This document shows positions 41,987 through 51,295 of a stretch of DNA of 64,000 nt, in pieces. The first letter of the stretch is position 1. Each line of letters begins with the position of its first letter. The stretch comes from Bacillota bacterium (GTDB lineage: Bacteria > Bacillota > Clostridia > Christensenellales > CAG-138), in contig JAEWCL010000019.1 in the NCBI GenBank assembly GCA_023390655.1, forward strand, positions 181,640-245,639, in the 5' to 3' direction. A model generated the notes under the pieces. It was not told the origin of the DNA and ran no database searches. It saw nothing but the letters and a program-made list of their open reading frames with translations. The position numbers and the translations under genes are program-made.

Positions 41987-42015
41987 AGCATAGCGCAAAA
42001 CCGGTTGACATTCAA
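41987..42015 (-). promoter_or_regulatory. Promoter of the GNAT gene
   Basis: Minus strand TTGAAT (42015-42010), 17 bases, TATGCT (41992-41987). Confidence 0.55.
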
Positions 42016-42135
42016 ACGGTTTATGCGGGGAGGAAGGCGGGATTGATTTGAACGGCAGCCCATGCCTGCGCCTGCGGCACGCGGCAGGGCAAGGAACGGG
42101 CAGCCTTACCATATGCTGTCTAACCATGCTGTTTC

Positions 42136-42164
42136 TTGACAGGACAGGCGTTATGAGATATGTT
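42136..42164 (+). promoter_or_regulatory. Promoter of the sugar-sensing operon
   Basis: TTGACA (42136-42141), 17 bases, TATGTT (42159-42164), about 110 bases before the binding-protein gene. Nothing else was seen in the 320-base divergent gap. Confidence 0.65.
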
Positions 42165-42273
42165 GAACATGCAAAATTGTTCTATGCGGCGGGATGCAGT
42201 CCGCTTTTTACCGGAGGGCGGGAATACCTCAACGAACATTTCATGACGCCTGTGGAAAAGAGGCAAGGAAAAT

Positions 42274-43248
42274 ATGATCAAATGGGTTTTTCGTACGCTG
42301 GCGGCGATTGTTGTCATACTTGCGGCGCTGTTTGTGCACCTGATGATTTCGGCGGAGCAGCGTGGCAAGACTGTGCCGGATCAGGCGTACCAATACCATA
42401 TCCAAATCGCCGTGCAGGAAACGGAAGAATATTTCTGGCAGCTGTTCCGGCAGGGCGCTTCGGAAGCCGGGGAGGCGCTTAGCGCATATGTCGAGTTTGT
42501 GCCCGTAATTGCGCGGGATCCCGATGCGCTGCGCGTTATGGTGGAGCAGGGTGTGAACGCCAAAGTGGACGCGCTTGCCCTGCAGGCGGTGGATGTGGAG
42601 GAAACCTCGGGCATCGTGTCCTACGCGCTTGAGCGGGAAATACCGGTCCTTACCTATGAAAGTGATATGTTCACCATCCCCGGCGTGCCCATGGTCAGTT
42701 CCAACAGCTATACCACCGGCATGCTTGCGGGCGAGATGGCGGCAAAGGCTGTGGGGGACAATGCGCGCGCGATGGTGATTTTAAAAAATCCCGGTGCGGG
42801 CGCCGAGCCGCAGACCCAGAATCTCATTGTCCAGGGCATTATGGAAGGCAGCGCGCGCGCGCAGGGCTTTACCATTCAAAATACCTATGTGCTGCAAATG
42901 GAGCTGTTTGAGGCGGAAGACCTTAGACACATGCTGCTTTCGCGCGCGGCAGACATCAATGTGGTCATCTGCATGGATGAACGCAGCACCCCCGCTATCG
43001 CGCAGATGCTGGTGGATGAAAACCGGGTGGGGGATATCGCGGTCATCGGCTATGGCGTGATGCCGCAGACGCTCGATTACATCGAGCGCGGCGTGATTTA
43101 CGGCTCCGTCTGCCCCGATGCGCACGACATCGGCTACTATACGGTCAAAAGCCTGGTAGACATCTTGGGCGGCGTGCAGGTGAGCGACAGCTTCAACCCG
43201 GATGTGGATACCGTGGACCGCAGCAATCTTGAGGGGTATCGCAAATAG
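42274..43248 (+). CDS. Membrane-anchored sugar-binding protein (sensor-type, XylFII-like)
   Basis: This 324-residue periplasmic-binding-protein-fold product (Peripla_BP_4 type) has an N-terminal hydrophobic helix (residues 5-26) without a lipobox, so it is probably held in the membrane by an uncleaved anchor. The binding domain has IQIAVQETEEYFWQ, ALALQAVDVEET, a GDNARAMVILKNPG hinge and VICMDERSTPA. It is directly followed by a YesM/LytS-type kinase and a YesN-type regulator. In Clostridium beijerinckii the same arrangement (XylFII-LytS-YesN) senses D-xylose. The sugar here is unproven. Confidence 0.82.
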   Translation: MIKWVFRTLAAIVVILAALFVHLMISAEQRGKTVPDQAYQYHIQIAVQETEEYFWQLFRQGASEAGEALSAYVEFVPVIARDPDALRVMVEQGVNAKVDALALQAVDVEETSGIVSYALEREIPVLTYESDMFTIPGVPMVSSNSYTTGMLAGEMAAKAVGDNARAMVILKNPGAGAEPQTQNLIVQGIMEGSARAQGFTIQNTYVLQMELFEAEDLRHMLLSRAADINVVICMDERSTPAIAQMLVDENRVGDIAVIGYGVMPQTLDYIERGVIYGSVCPDAHDIGYYTVKSLVDILGGVQVSDSFNPDVDTVDRSNLEGYRK

Positions 43249-43279
43249 TATGGCAAATTCGGCAGGAAAAGGGTCGCGC

Positions 43280-44788
43280 ATGGAACGCAACGCCTCGTTC
43301 CGCACAAAGCTTTTAGGCTTTTCGCTGCTGGCGATGCTTGTGCTGTTCATGGTGGGCGTATACAACGCCGTTTCCTCGCGCATGATGCTGCAGGATATGG
43401 ACAGGCTCCTGCGCCGTTCCGCGGAGCTCACGGCCATATACGACCAGATCAACGATATCCAGAGCGATCTTGAAAGCTATCTGTCTACAAGAAGCTCGGA
43501 TGTGCTCCAGCAGTTTTACTCCCGCAGCAACGCGCTATCAAGCAGCAGTGCCGTGCTCAACAGCAATTCCGACTATACCGCGCGCGGCATCAAGCTCAAG
43601 AACCTGAGCGAGATGCTCACGCATTATCTGTTGACACTGGACAGCACCGTCATTGCAAAGCGCAATGAAAACGTGCAGGCGTATGCTGCGGGATATGCCG
43701 ATTCCGAAAAGGAGCACGGCTACATCGGCAGCTATATCCAGCAGATCATGCGGGATGATCTCACGGACAGCGCGGAAAAATACGCGGCGCTGCAGGATGA
43801 AATCCGCATGAACACCACGATCAACTATGTTTTGCTGTTTGTGACTGTCGTGCTCGTCACCGGCGGGGCGTTCATCTTCAGCTTTGAACTGACAAAGCCC
43901 ATCTCAAAGCTTGCTTCCTACGCGAAGGCGGTCTCCGAGGGCGAGTTTGACGTCACGGTGGAGGAGGACAGCAGCAGCCGGGAGATCAATATCCTGTTCC
44001 AGACGTTTCGCATGATGGTTGGAAGCATCCGGAGCTACGTGCGCGAGCTGCAGGAAAAAGGGCGGCTCGAGCAAAAGCTTGCCGAAGAGCAGATCAACTC
44101 CCTGCAGATGAAAAATTCCCTGCACGAGGCGGAGCTATTGGCGCTGCAGTACCAGATGAACCCGCACTTTATCTTCAACACCATCAACATCGGCGCAAAG
44201 ATTGCCATGATGCAGGGGGACGGCGTCACCTGCGAATACCTGGAGAATGCCGCAGAGGTGTTCCGCTACAACCTCAGGGGGCTTGATTACAACGCGACGC
44301 TGCAGGAGGAAATCGACAACGTTACGGCGTACGCAAACCTTCTGTCCACCCGGTTTGGCAGCCGCGCCACCTTCCAGATCAATGTGCCCAAGGATGAGCG
44401 CATCCTTTCGTTCCGCTTGCCGCGCATGACGCTCCAGCCGCTTATTGAAAACGCGTTCATCCACGGGGTGAGCAAGCTCGAGGGCGGCGGCATTATCGGC
44501 CTTACCGCCAACTGGAATTCGGACAGGCTGTATGTAACGGTATCCAATATGGGCGAGGCGATTGCGGAAGAGCGCATCCAGCGCATATTAAGCGGGGAGC
44601 CGGGCGGGACGCCCGACCCGAGCCGGAAGGGGCATACCACCGGCATCGGCATCGACAATGTATTAAAACGCCTGCGCATGTTTTTTGAGGTGGAGGATGT
44701 CATGAGCATCATCTGCGGCGGCGGGCGTACGAATATCATCTTAAAGCTGCCCATCCGCGCGGCGGACATAGACGGAGGAAACGAGTAG
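43280..44788 (+). CDS. YesM/LytS-type sensor histidine kinase
   Basis: This 502-residue kinase has a first membrane segment (about 9-29), an extracytoplasmic helical sensor region, a second segment (about 178-200), a HAMP domain, a coiled coil (RLEQKLAEEQINSLQMKNSL) and the His_kinase box ALQYQMNPHFIFNTINIGAK with the phospho-accepting His near 296. The ATP domain has LQPLIENAFIHGV and a GIGIDNVLKRL G-box. It should interact with the anchored sugar-binding protein encoded just upstream. The ATG at 43280 has AGGAAAAGGG; ATG 43250 is possible. Confidence 0.9.
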   Translation: MERNASFRTKLLGFSLLAMLVLFMVGVYNAVSSRMMLQDMDRLLRRSAELTAIYDQINDIQSDLESYLSTRSSDVLQQFYSRSNALSSSSAVLNSNSDYTARGIKLKNLSEMLTHYLLTLDSTVIAKRNENVQAYAAGYADSEKEHGYIGSYIQQIMRDDLTDSAEKYAALQDEIRMNTTINYVLLFVTVVLVTGGAFIFSFELTKPISKLASYAKAVSEGEFDVTVEEDSSSREINILFQTFRMMVGSIRSYVRELQEKGRLEQKLAEEQINSLQMKNSLHEAELLALQYQMNPHFIFNTINIGAKIAMMQGDGVTCEYLENAAEVFRYNLRGLDYNATLQEEIDNVTAYANLLSTRFGSRATFQINVPKDERILSFRLPRMTLQPLIENAFIHGVSKLEGGGIIGLTANWNSDRLYVTVSNMGEAIAEERIQRILSGEPGGTPDPSRKGHTTGIGIDNVLKRLRMFFEVEDVMSIICGGGRTNIILKLPIRAADIDGGNE

Positions 44789-44789
44789 C

Positions 44790-46352
44790 GTGTTCAGGAT
44801 AATGGTGGTGGACGACGAGCCGATCGCGGCGCAATCCGTCGTCTATATGATTGAGAAGAACTTTTCGGATGTGGAGACTGCGGGCGTTTGTTCCTCCGGC
44901 AAGGAGGCCATCGAAAAAGCGGCGCTGCTGCATCCGGATATCGTGATTATGGATATTGACATGCCGGGCATCAACGGCCTTGCGGCCATGCGCCAGATTC
45001 AGGAGGCGGGCGTCAACACGTCGTTTGTGGTGGTGACCGCGTTCGATTATTTTGATTACGCCGTGGAGGCCATGACGCTTGGCGTGGTGGAGTACATGGT
45101 GAAGCCTGTTAAGGAGGCAAAGCTTGTTTCCGTTTTAACGGGCGTACTCGAGGGCTTGCGGCAAAAGCGCAGCGAGCGCATGCGCGCGCTTGAGCAGCAG
45201 GAGCGGCTTGAGATGGCGATCCCCATGCTGGAGGAAGGCTTTCATAACGCGCTCCGCCTTTCGCAGGACAGCGGGGAGGATCTCGTCAAATACTGCAAAC
45301 TTCTCGGGTTCCGCAACATAGGCGGATTTGTGCTTGTGGCGGAATTTTTAGGGGAACCTGCGGAGACGGAACCCGAAAAACGGCGCGATACGGTGAGCAA
45401 CCTGATGAAGCGCGCGGGCGATTGCATCGTGGGCCCGTGGCGGCACAGAAGGATTGCCGCCTACTATTTTGACGATGCGGAGCAGGACGCCTTCGGACAG
45501 AAAGACAACGCCATCCGCATTGCGCAGACCATATTGCGCGGGCTGAAGCAGGAGCATGGCCGCGTGCTCGTCGGCATCGGGCGGCACTATGAATCGGTCG
45601 TGGAGGCCAGGCGTTCCTATCAGCAGGCGCGGCGCGCGCTGCAGATTGCGGCGCTTGATGAATCCGATCGCAATGTGCTTGTGCATGTGGACGATGTGGT
45701 GGAGAACAACTTAAGGCATCCGGTGCAGGCCCGGCAGCGGCTTGAAGAGGAGCTGTTTGCCCGCGTGGAGGAAAACGACAGCGCCAGCATGCAGCTTACG
45801 CTTGAAAAGCTGTTCCTGCATACCCAGAGCGAGGCAGAGTCGCTTTCCGCCCTCCGGGACGGCATGACGGAGCTTGTATTGGGCTTTGGGCGGCGCTACG
45901 ATATTCCGGTGGAGGCGTGCCGCGAAACGCTCAACGCGCTTGCTCTGGCAGAAGATGAAGAACGCCTGCTGTTTTTGATGCGGGAGTATATGGCGCATTC
46001 ACTTGCGGCCATTGAGGGGGCAAGAAAAAGCGCCATCCGCAGCATCATTGAAAAAGCAAACCGCTACATCCGCGCGCATTACGCGGAGCAGCTTTCGCTC
46101 GACGATGTCGCGCGGGAAGTGAATTTAAGTAGCTTCTATTTCAGCCGTCTTTATAAGCGGGAGACCGGCGTGAATTTTTCAGACAAGCTTGCGCAGGTGC
46201 GGATCGAGCGCGCCAAGGAGCTTTTGAACCGGGAGGACTTGTCGGTCAAGGAAATCGCCTATCTTGTCGGCTATCAGGAGCCAAACTACTTTTCGCGCAT
46301 TTTCAAAAAGGTCACAGGGCGCACGGCGAGCGAGTTCAAAAAGGAACCGTGA
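44790..46352 (+). CDS. YesN-type response regulator with AraC DNA-binding domain
   Basis: This 520-residue regulator has an N-terminal receiver domain with phospho-acceptor D55 (HPDIVIMDIDMPG), a TAFDYFDYAVEAM segment and KPVKEAK. A long middle region (about 140-400) resembles the linker of YesN proteins. The C-terminal AraC-type double helix-turn-helix runs from about 415 to 518 (HYAEQLSLDDVAREVNLSSF and VKEIAYLVGYQEPNYFSRIF). GTG start right after the kinase stop, GGAGG upstream. It probably activates sugar-uptake genes such as the chvE operon downstream. Confidence 0.92.
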   Translation: MFRIMVVDDEPIAAQSVVYMIEKNFSDVETAGVCSSGKEAIEKAALLHPDIVIMDIDMPGINGLAAMRQIQEAGVNTSFVVVTAFDYFDYAVEAMTLGVVEYMVKPVKEAKLVSVLTGVLEGLRQKRSERMRALEQQERLEMAIPMLEEGFHNALRLSQDSGEDLVKYCKLLGFRNIGGFVLVAEFLGEPAETEPEKRRDTVSNLMKRAGDCIVGPWRHRRIAAYYFDDAEQDAFGQKDNAIRIAQTILRGLKQEHGRVLVGIGRHYESVVEARRSYQQARRALQIAALDESDRNVLVHVDDVVENNLRHPVQARQRLEEELFARVEENDSASMQLTLEKLFLHTQSEAESLSALRDGMTELVLGFGRRYDIPVEACRETLNALALAEDEERLLFLMREYMAHSLAAIEGARKSAIRSIIEKANRYIRAHYAEQLSLDDVAREVNLSSFYFSRLYKRETGVNFSDKLAQVRIERAKELLNREDLSVKEIAYLVGYQEPNYFSRIFKKVTGRTASEFKKEP

Positions 46353-46498
46353 CACACCGCGGCACAAGGCGGCCAGGCAATCACACCGTGCGGGCAGCCA
46401 CATTGCCGCCCCTGCGATTGGCACAACGCAATATGCAACACGCAACATATGCACCGGACTGTGTTCGCCCGCAGAGCAGGAATTTACAGGAGAAAACA

Positions 46499-47002
46499 AT
46501 GATATTTGCATCGGAAAGATTAGGCCTCCGGTTAATTGAGCAGGGCGATTTGGACGAGCTTTTCAACAACATTTGGGGCAACAGTGAGACAATGCGCTTC
46601 TGCGGGGGCGCAATTACAAAAGAGAAAATTCCCCAAATTATAGAATACAGTCGCAGCCAGTATAACACGTACGGCAATACGATTTTTGCGGTAATAAAAA
46701 ACGATAAGTTCTTGGGTGTTTGTGGAGGAAAGCTTGACGAGGATGACCCACTTCATGTTGAACTGATTATTCATCTTGCAAAAGAATACCGGCATCAGGG
46801 CTATGGTACAGAAGCCTTGAAAGCATACGTTGAATGGCTTAAGGCCGGCAAACGGGCGACATATATATATGCTTCAGTACACCCTGACAATCAGGCTTCA
46901 TTAGGCATGACAAAAAAATGCGGCCTTGTTCAATGTGGATTCAGGCAGTATGAAGATACAGGCTTCGTGGATGAGCCATATTTTGGGCTTAATCTTGATT
47001 AA
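46499..47002 (+). CDS. GNAT family N-acetyltransferase
   Basis: This 167-residue protein has the GNAT core: ASERLGLRLIEQGDLDEL, ELIIHLAKEYRHQGYGTEAL (acetyl-CoA pyrophosphate loop) and HPDNQASLGMTKKCGLVQCG. The substrate is unknown. It lies 146 bases after the regulator gene and may have its own transcript. GGAG precedes the ATG at 46499. It is noticeably more A/T-rich than its neighbours, which may mean it was acquired separately. Confidence 0.87.
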   Translation: MIFASERLGLRLIEQGDLDELFNNIWGNSETMRFCGGAITKEKIPQIIEYSRSQYNTYGNTIFAVIKNDKFLGVCGGKLDEDDPLHVELIIHLAKEYRHQGYGTEALKAYVEWLKAGKRATYIYASVHPDNQASLGMTKKCGLVQCGFRQYEDTGFVDEPYFGLNLD

Positions 47003-47188
47003 GACAATGAGAGCATAAATATTACGAAACGAACCGAGTGTGGAAAACTGGGAAAATCTCCATGAAACAACAGGCTGTTGTTTTCAGTAGTATACCAAAT
47101 TTCAATTTGCAGGGGCGAACCGCGCTCGCCCGCAAAGCAGTGAATCGAAGCAATTCTTTGAGCGTTTGAAAGAAGGAGGAGGGGGAAC

Positions 47189-48232
47189 ATGATACGGTTG
47201 CAAAAAGGCGCGTGCCTGTTTCTTGCATTGCTGGTGGCGTTTTTCGTCCCCGGCTGCGCCGGCAAGCCCGAGCCGGTCAAGGATGCGGATGCGGACAGCG
47301 GCATTGTCATCGGGTTTTCCATGGCGACCTTGCTGGAGGACCGCTGGATCAGGGACAGGAACATTTTCCTGTCCAAGGCCAAGAGCGAGGGCATCGAGGT
47401 CATCGTTAAAAACGCAAACAAGGATTCCGATCTCCAGTATGAGCAGGTGCTTGAAATGCTCAAACAGGGCATCGATGTGCTGGTGCTGGCGCCCAACGAC
47501 AGCAAGAAGGAAGTCCGCTGCGTGGAGGCGGCGAAGCAGCACGGGGTGCCGGTCATCTCCTACGACAGATTGGTGGAGGGCGGCAATGTGGACGTCTATG
47601 TCTCCTTTGACCATAATCAGGTCGGCGTGTTGATGGGGGAGGCATTGCTCGAACGTGTGCCCCGCGGCGGTTATGTGATCCTGAACGGATCGCCCAACGA
47701 TTACAATTCCACCATGATCCGCGAAGGCTTGATGAGCGTGCTTGGCCCGCACATCGAGAATTCGGAAATCGGCCTGCTTGCGGAAACCTGGGTGGATGGC
47801 TGGGTGCGCGAGACCGCCTACGCCTTTGCGCAGGAAACGCTTAAAAAGCAGGGGGAGGGGATCGACGCCATCGTCTGCGGCAATGATTCGCTTGCCTGGG
47901 GCGTGATCGATGCGCTTTCTGAGGTGCAGCGCGCCGGCGAGGTCGCGGTGGTGGGCATGGACGCAGACCTCGTGGCCTGCCGCCGAATCGTGCAGGGCAA
48001 GCAGCTAATGACGGTCTATAAGCCCATCCGCGATCTTGTGGAGGCAACGCTGGAGGCAGCCGAGAAGCTTGTGCGCAAAGACCCCATCGAAGCGGAGCGT
48101 ACCATCAACGATGGAACGTATGACGTACCGTTTATCGCCATCGGCGTGGAGGCGGTGACAAAGGACAATATCGAACAGACCGTCATTGCGGGCGGCTTCC
48201 ACCTGCGGGAGGAGATCTACAGGAGCGAGTAA
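47189..48232 (+). CDS. XylF-like sugar-binding lipoprotein
   Basis: This 347-residue lipoprotein (lipobox FVPGC, Cys23) has the D-xylose-binding (XylF) pattern: VIGFSMATLLEDRWIRDR, LVLAPNDSKKEV, PVISYDRLVEGGNVDVYVSF, a DYNSTMIREG ligand loop and DAIVCGNDSLAWGVIDAL. No permease or ATPase gene adjoins it. It follows the sensor system, so it could be a second sensing protein or share the downstream transporter. AGGAGGAGG precedes the ATG. It ends at a strong terminator. Confidence 0.88.
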   Translation: MIRLQKGACLFLALLVAFFVPGCAGKPEPVKDADADSGIVIGFSMATLLEDRWIRDRNIFLSKAKSEGIEVIVKNANKDSDLQYEQVLEMLKQGIDVLVLAPNDSKKEVRCVEAAKQHGVPVISYDRLVEGGNVDVYVSFDHNQVGVLMGEALLERVPRGGYVILNGSPNDYNSTMIREGLMSVLGPHIENSEIGLLAETWVDGWVRETAYAFAQETLKKQGEGIDAIVCGNDSLAWGVIDALSEVQRAGEVAVVGMDADLVACRRIVQGKQLMTVYKPIRDLVEATLEAAEKLVRKDPIEAERTINDGTYDVPFIAIGVEAVTKDNIEQTVIAGGFHLREEIYRSE

Positions 48233-48251
48233 ACCTGACATACAGGGTCAG

Positions 48252-48292
48252 CAATGCAGCAAGAATTACGTTCTTGCTGCATTGTTTGTTTT
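48252..48292 (+). terminator. Terminator after the XylF-like gene
   Basis: Hairpin CAATGCAGCAAGAA / TTCTTGCTGCATTG followed by TTTGTTTT. Confidence 0.9.
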
Positions 48293-48370
48293 GGCGCAGC
48301 AAGAGATGCGGGACCAGAATTTGCAACCCGCAGTACACGAAAGAATATAAACTTTCTGTTAAATTTTTTA

Positions 48371-48399
48371 TTGCGGTGAGAATCCGGTGGTGCTAATAT
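48371..48399 (+). promoter_or_regulatory. Promoter of the IPKTG surface protein gene
   Basis: TTGCGG (48371-48376), 17 bases, TAATAT (48394-48399). Confidence 0.5.
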
Positions 48400-48470
48400 A
48401 GAAAAATCGACATTTATTTTAATAATTCCCCTTTTTTCACGCCATATTTTCTAACATCTTGGAGGTATGA

Positions 48471-50837
48471 ATGAGCTTCAGACGTCTTCGTACAATGATC
48501 CTCGCTATTTTGCTATGCTTTGCCACATTGTTGCCAACCATTGCACTGGCGCAACGGCATGGTGAATTGGAAATCGGCTATGCTAGCAACTATTTTCATA
48601 TGTCTCTCGCGAGTGGGCAGAGAATCCTATATTATCGGGGAAGCCCAACCAGCTATGCACTGGTAAGGGTTGGTTCGGTGTCTTTTCCCATGTCTTTGGC
48701 AAACGATCCCGTATATGGCGATTGTCTGAAATATACGGGGAATGGCATCGAAGCAATATTCGATATTACCTCAGTAGGCAACCCAATTACCGGAAATGGC
48801 GGTGAACATGCTGATCTGGCTGAGTTTTCACTCTATATCACAAACACAAGCACGATAAGCCAAAAGGTTGGCGGGCTGATGTTTTTTGATACCGAGGTCG
48901 GAGGAAACGATAGGGCGCCTCTTTATATACCTGGAGAGGGCAAGTTCACCAACGAATCCACATATTTAAACAATGTCCCTTCGACAATCTATTCTTACGA
49001 AAAAGACGATCCGGCTGAACTTGGACTGGTGGCTACCTTCCTGACCAGCTATAATGGCAACATCGAACCCGATTGGATTACTTTGGGCGATTATTTTAAG
49101 ATGGCCGATTACAGTGATAACCGTAATTATAATTACGAAGCAACAGGAAGTCCCATCACTGATTCAGCCATTCTGGCGCAATGGAGTGACCGTACACTAG
49201 CCTCAGGAGCATCGATAGAATTTTCCATGTTTATGGGCAAGGGCGCTGTCACAACCGCTACGAGCAGTTCGCTCAGCTTGATAGCAAGTGGTAATGCGCA
49301 GATTAGTTCTGATAATACGTTTCAAGTGATGCAGACTGTACGTAATATTACAAGTTCTACTTTGGATAATGTGCAGGCCTCGATCTCGCTTCCAGAAGGT
49401 TGGAGCATTGCTTCGGGTACAACCACTCGAACCAGGGAGGAGGGTTTGCTGGCGGGTAAAGACTGGGTGATTACATGGGATCTAATTGCCCCTGCCGGAG
49501 CGACTTCTGCGTCATTCCCGCTGTCTGCGCAGGTTGGAGACGACGCTTCAACATTGGTCAGTGCGACCTATAACACCACCAATAGTATTGGCGCACCTAT
49601 GCCCAGACCCTTGTTCAGTCCGGCCTCTGGCAGGATTGCGTCCGGCACGCCGGTAACAATCACATCCCCCGGGGCGGAGCATATCTACTACACCACAGAC
49701 GGAACCAATCCCGGAACTGCTGTAGGAGGATCCACGTTGGAGTATACCGGGCCGATCAACGTGAGCGCAGGTATGACCATAAATGCCATTGCCACCAAGG
49801 CTGGCAGCCCGAACAGCGGGATTGGCAGTGCAGGCTATACTGTATTTGAGGTCAAGTCTGAAGATGGCGATGTCTCCAGCGAAGGAATCGTTACGGCCGT
49901 ACAACCCTCCCCGGATGCGGACGGCTCCGGCAGGGTAGTCATTGAACTGAAGGCTGACCCCGTTTCGGATAGCGTGGTTTATCCTAATATTGCCATTGCG
50001 GAGCAGTCCCTTTCCAGCGCCGGGCAGCAGATTACAGCCAGCTATGACGTCAGCTTGTTTGAGACGATCTATGATGCCTCAAACGCTGTAACCAGACAAG
50101 GCAATGTTCCCAATAACCGGATCACCGGCGATATTACGGTACGTCTTCCTTTGCCTGCCGGATATACAGATGCAGCGGGGCTGACGGTTGTGTATATTGA
50201 TGACTTTGGCGTGGTTACACCCCTTTCCACAACAGCAGTTACAGTTAACGGTGTACAATACCTTGAATTCACCACCAGGCATTTCTCGGTATATGCGATC
50301 GTGGGCCCTGTGAGCAGCACCTCTTCAGGACCGGATTATGACCGGCGTAAACTTCACGATGATGACACCGGCATAACGGTAACGGGCTATCTTTCGCCAA
50401 GCGCGAAGCTTGATGTAACCCCAATCCCGAAGGATGCTACAGGCACGTTGGGTGATGCGATCAGGGAACATGAGCGGAATCTCGCGGATACGCTGTATCT
50501 GGCGGCGAAGCCCACGCTTACGGGCAGCCACTCAGGAACGCTTCTCCTCACCATTCCGGTCGGTGCGCAATACAACGGCCAGACGGTAAAGCTGCTGCAT
50601 GAGGTAAACGGCAAGGTGGAAATCCTCTATGCGGTGGTGGCGGATGGAAACGCTGTGTTTCGGGTTGCCAAGTTAGGCGCATTCGCTTTATTCGTCCCTG
50701 TGCAGGCGATTGATACGGTTGGAATTCCCAAGACAGGCAATACGGCCTCAATATACCCGGCAGGGGGTCTGGTTGTTATGGCGGTATTGGCTGGAAGCGT
50801 GCTTTCTATCAGACGCAGGCAAACCCACTCAAAATAA
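48471..50837 (+). CDS. Sortase-anchored surface protein with chitobiase-C-like domain
   Basis: This 788-residue protein has a signal peptide (cut near LAQR, residue 27) and ends with a cell-wall sorting signal: IPKTG at about 752-756, a hydrophobic helix and the tail RRRQTHSK. The first 300 residues are a secreted domain I do not recognise. A beta-sandwich region follows (VRNITSSTLDNVQASISLP), then a chitobiase/beta-hexosaminidase C-terminal-type repeat near 375-455 (HIYYTTDGTNPG, then INAIATKAG). The C-terminal part contains a ZU5/death-like FSVYAIVG motif. No glycosidase domain is evident, so a binding role is likely. GGAGG is five bases before the ATG. Confidence 0.85.
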   Translation: MSFRRLRTMILAILLCFATLLPTIALAQRHGELEIGYASNYFHMSLASGQRILYYRGSPTSYALVRVGSVSFPMSLANDPVYGDCLKYTGNGIEAIFDITSVGNPITGNGGEHADLAEFSLYITNTSTISQKVGGLMFFDTEVGGNDRAPLYIPGEGKFTNESTYLNNVPSTIYSYEKDDPAELGLVATFLTSYNGNIEPDWITLGDYFKMADYSDNRNYNYEATGSPITDSAILAQWSDRTLASGASIEFSMFMGKGAVTTATSSSLSLIASGNAQISSDNTFQVMQTVRNITSSTLDNVQASISLPEGWSIASGTTTRTREEGLLAGKDWVITWDLIAPAGATSASFPLSAQVGDDASTLVSATYNTTNSIGAPMPRPLFSPASGRIASGTPVTITSPGAEHIYYTTDGTNPGTAVGGSTLEYTGPINVSAGMTINAIATKAGSPNSGIGSAGYTVFEVKSEDGDVSSEGIVTAVQPSPDADGSGRVVIELKADPVSDSVVYPNIAIAEQSLSSAGQQITASYDVSLFETIYDASNAVTRQGNVPNNRITGDITVRLPLPAGYTDAAGLTVVYIDDFGVVTPLSTTAVTVNGVQYLEFTTRHFSVYAIVGPVSSTSSGPDYDRRKLHDDDTGITVTGYLSPSAKLDVTPIPKDATGTLGDAIREHERNLADTLYLAAKPTLTGSHSGTLLLTIPVGAQYNGQTVKLLHEVNGKVEILYAVVADGNAVFRVAKLGAFALFVPVQAIDTVGIPKTGNTASIYPAGGLVVMAVLAGSVLSIRRRQTHSK

Positions 50838-50863
50838 GCGCACTCGCTCAGAAAAAGAGTAAC

Positions 50864-50901
50864 AACAACAATCCCGCTTGAAATAAAGCGGGATTGTTGT
50901 T
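50864..50901. terminator. Bidirectional terminator
   Basis: Hairpin AACAACAATCCCGCTT / AAGCGGGATTGTTGTT between convergent genes; T-rich tails on both strands are imperfect. Confidence 0.75.
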
Positions 50902-50935
50902 CTAAGTGTTTTCTTTTTAAAACGCTTATTATGAT

Positions 50936-51295
50936 TTACTCCGCCCGCTTGCCGTAAAAGGCATACCCTTCTTTTTGCAGCTTTTCCTCCCAGATCATCT
51001 CAAGCAGCGCAAGCTCGTCGGAATAATCCGTCTTAGTTTCGTCCTTATCATAATCAAGGGTCTCTAAAATTTCGATTGTAAACGCTGCTGTGCCCAAAGC
51101 GTTGTAGGCCTGCTGCAGCCCGCGGTACGGGTGGGAGTTGGAATTCAGGCGCGCTTTCGCGCCATTCATCACGCCCCGAAGGTCCGGTGTCGCCTGCAAA
51201 TGGCATTTTTGCTCCGTAAGACAGCGGATGATAAAAATGCCCATCTGCGGTTTTGTGAGCTTATATTGCTGCTTCAATTCTCTTCTTCTGTCCAT
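50936..51295 (-). CDS. GIY-YIG nuclease family protein
   Basis: This 119-residue protein matches the short GIY-YIG family found next to DUF2087 genes: QMGIFIIRCLTEQKCHLQA (the GIY and YIG positions are degenerate), DLRGVMNGAKARLNSNSHPY with the catalytic Arg and Asn region, and an acidic C-terminus with LALLEMIWEEKLQ. The degenerate first motif leaves nuclease activity uncertain. It overlaps the upstream DUF2087 gene by 22 bases and is cotranscribed. The stop is close to the bidirectional terminator. Confidence 0.82.
   Translation of the reverse strand: MDRRRELKQQYKLTKPQMGIFIIRCLTEQKCHLQATPDLRGVMNGAKARLNSNSHPYRGLQQAYNALGTAAFTIEILETLDYDKDETKTDYSDELALLEMIWEEKLQKEGYAFYGKRAE

Noticed and set aside
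42048..42482. Plus-strand frame of 144 codons upstream of the sugar-binding gene
   Set aside because: It overlaps the real gene in another frame, covers the promoter, and has no family character.
46449..47140. Similar short segments near 46470 and 47125 (CGCCCGCAGAGCAG and CGCCCGCAAAGCAG)
   Set aside because: Too short and only two copies; noted but not called a repeat family.
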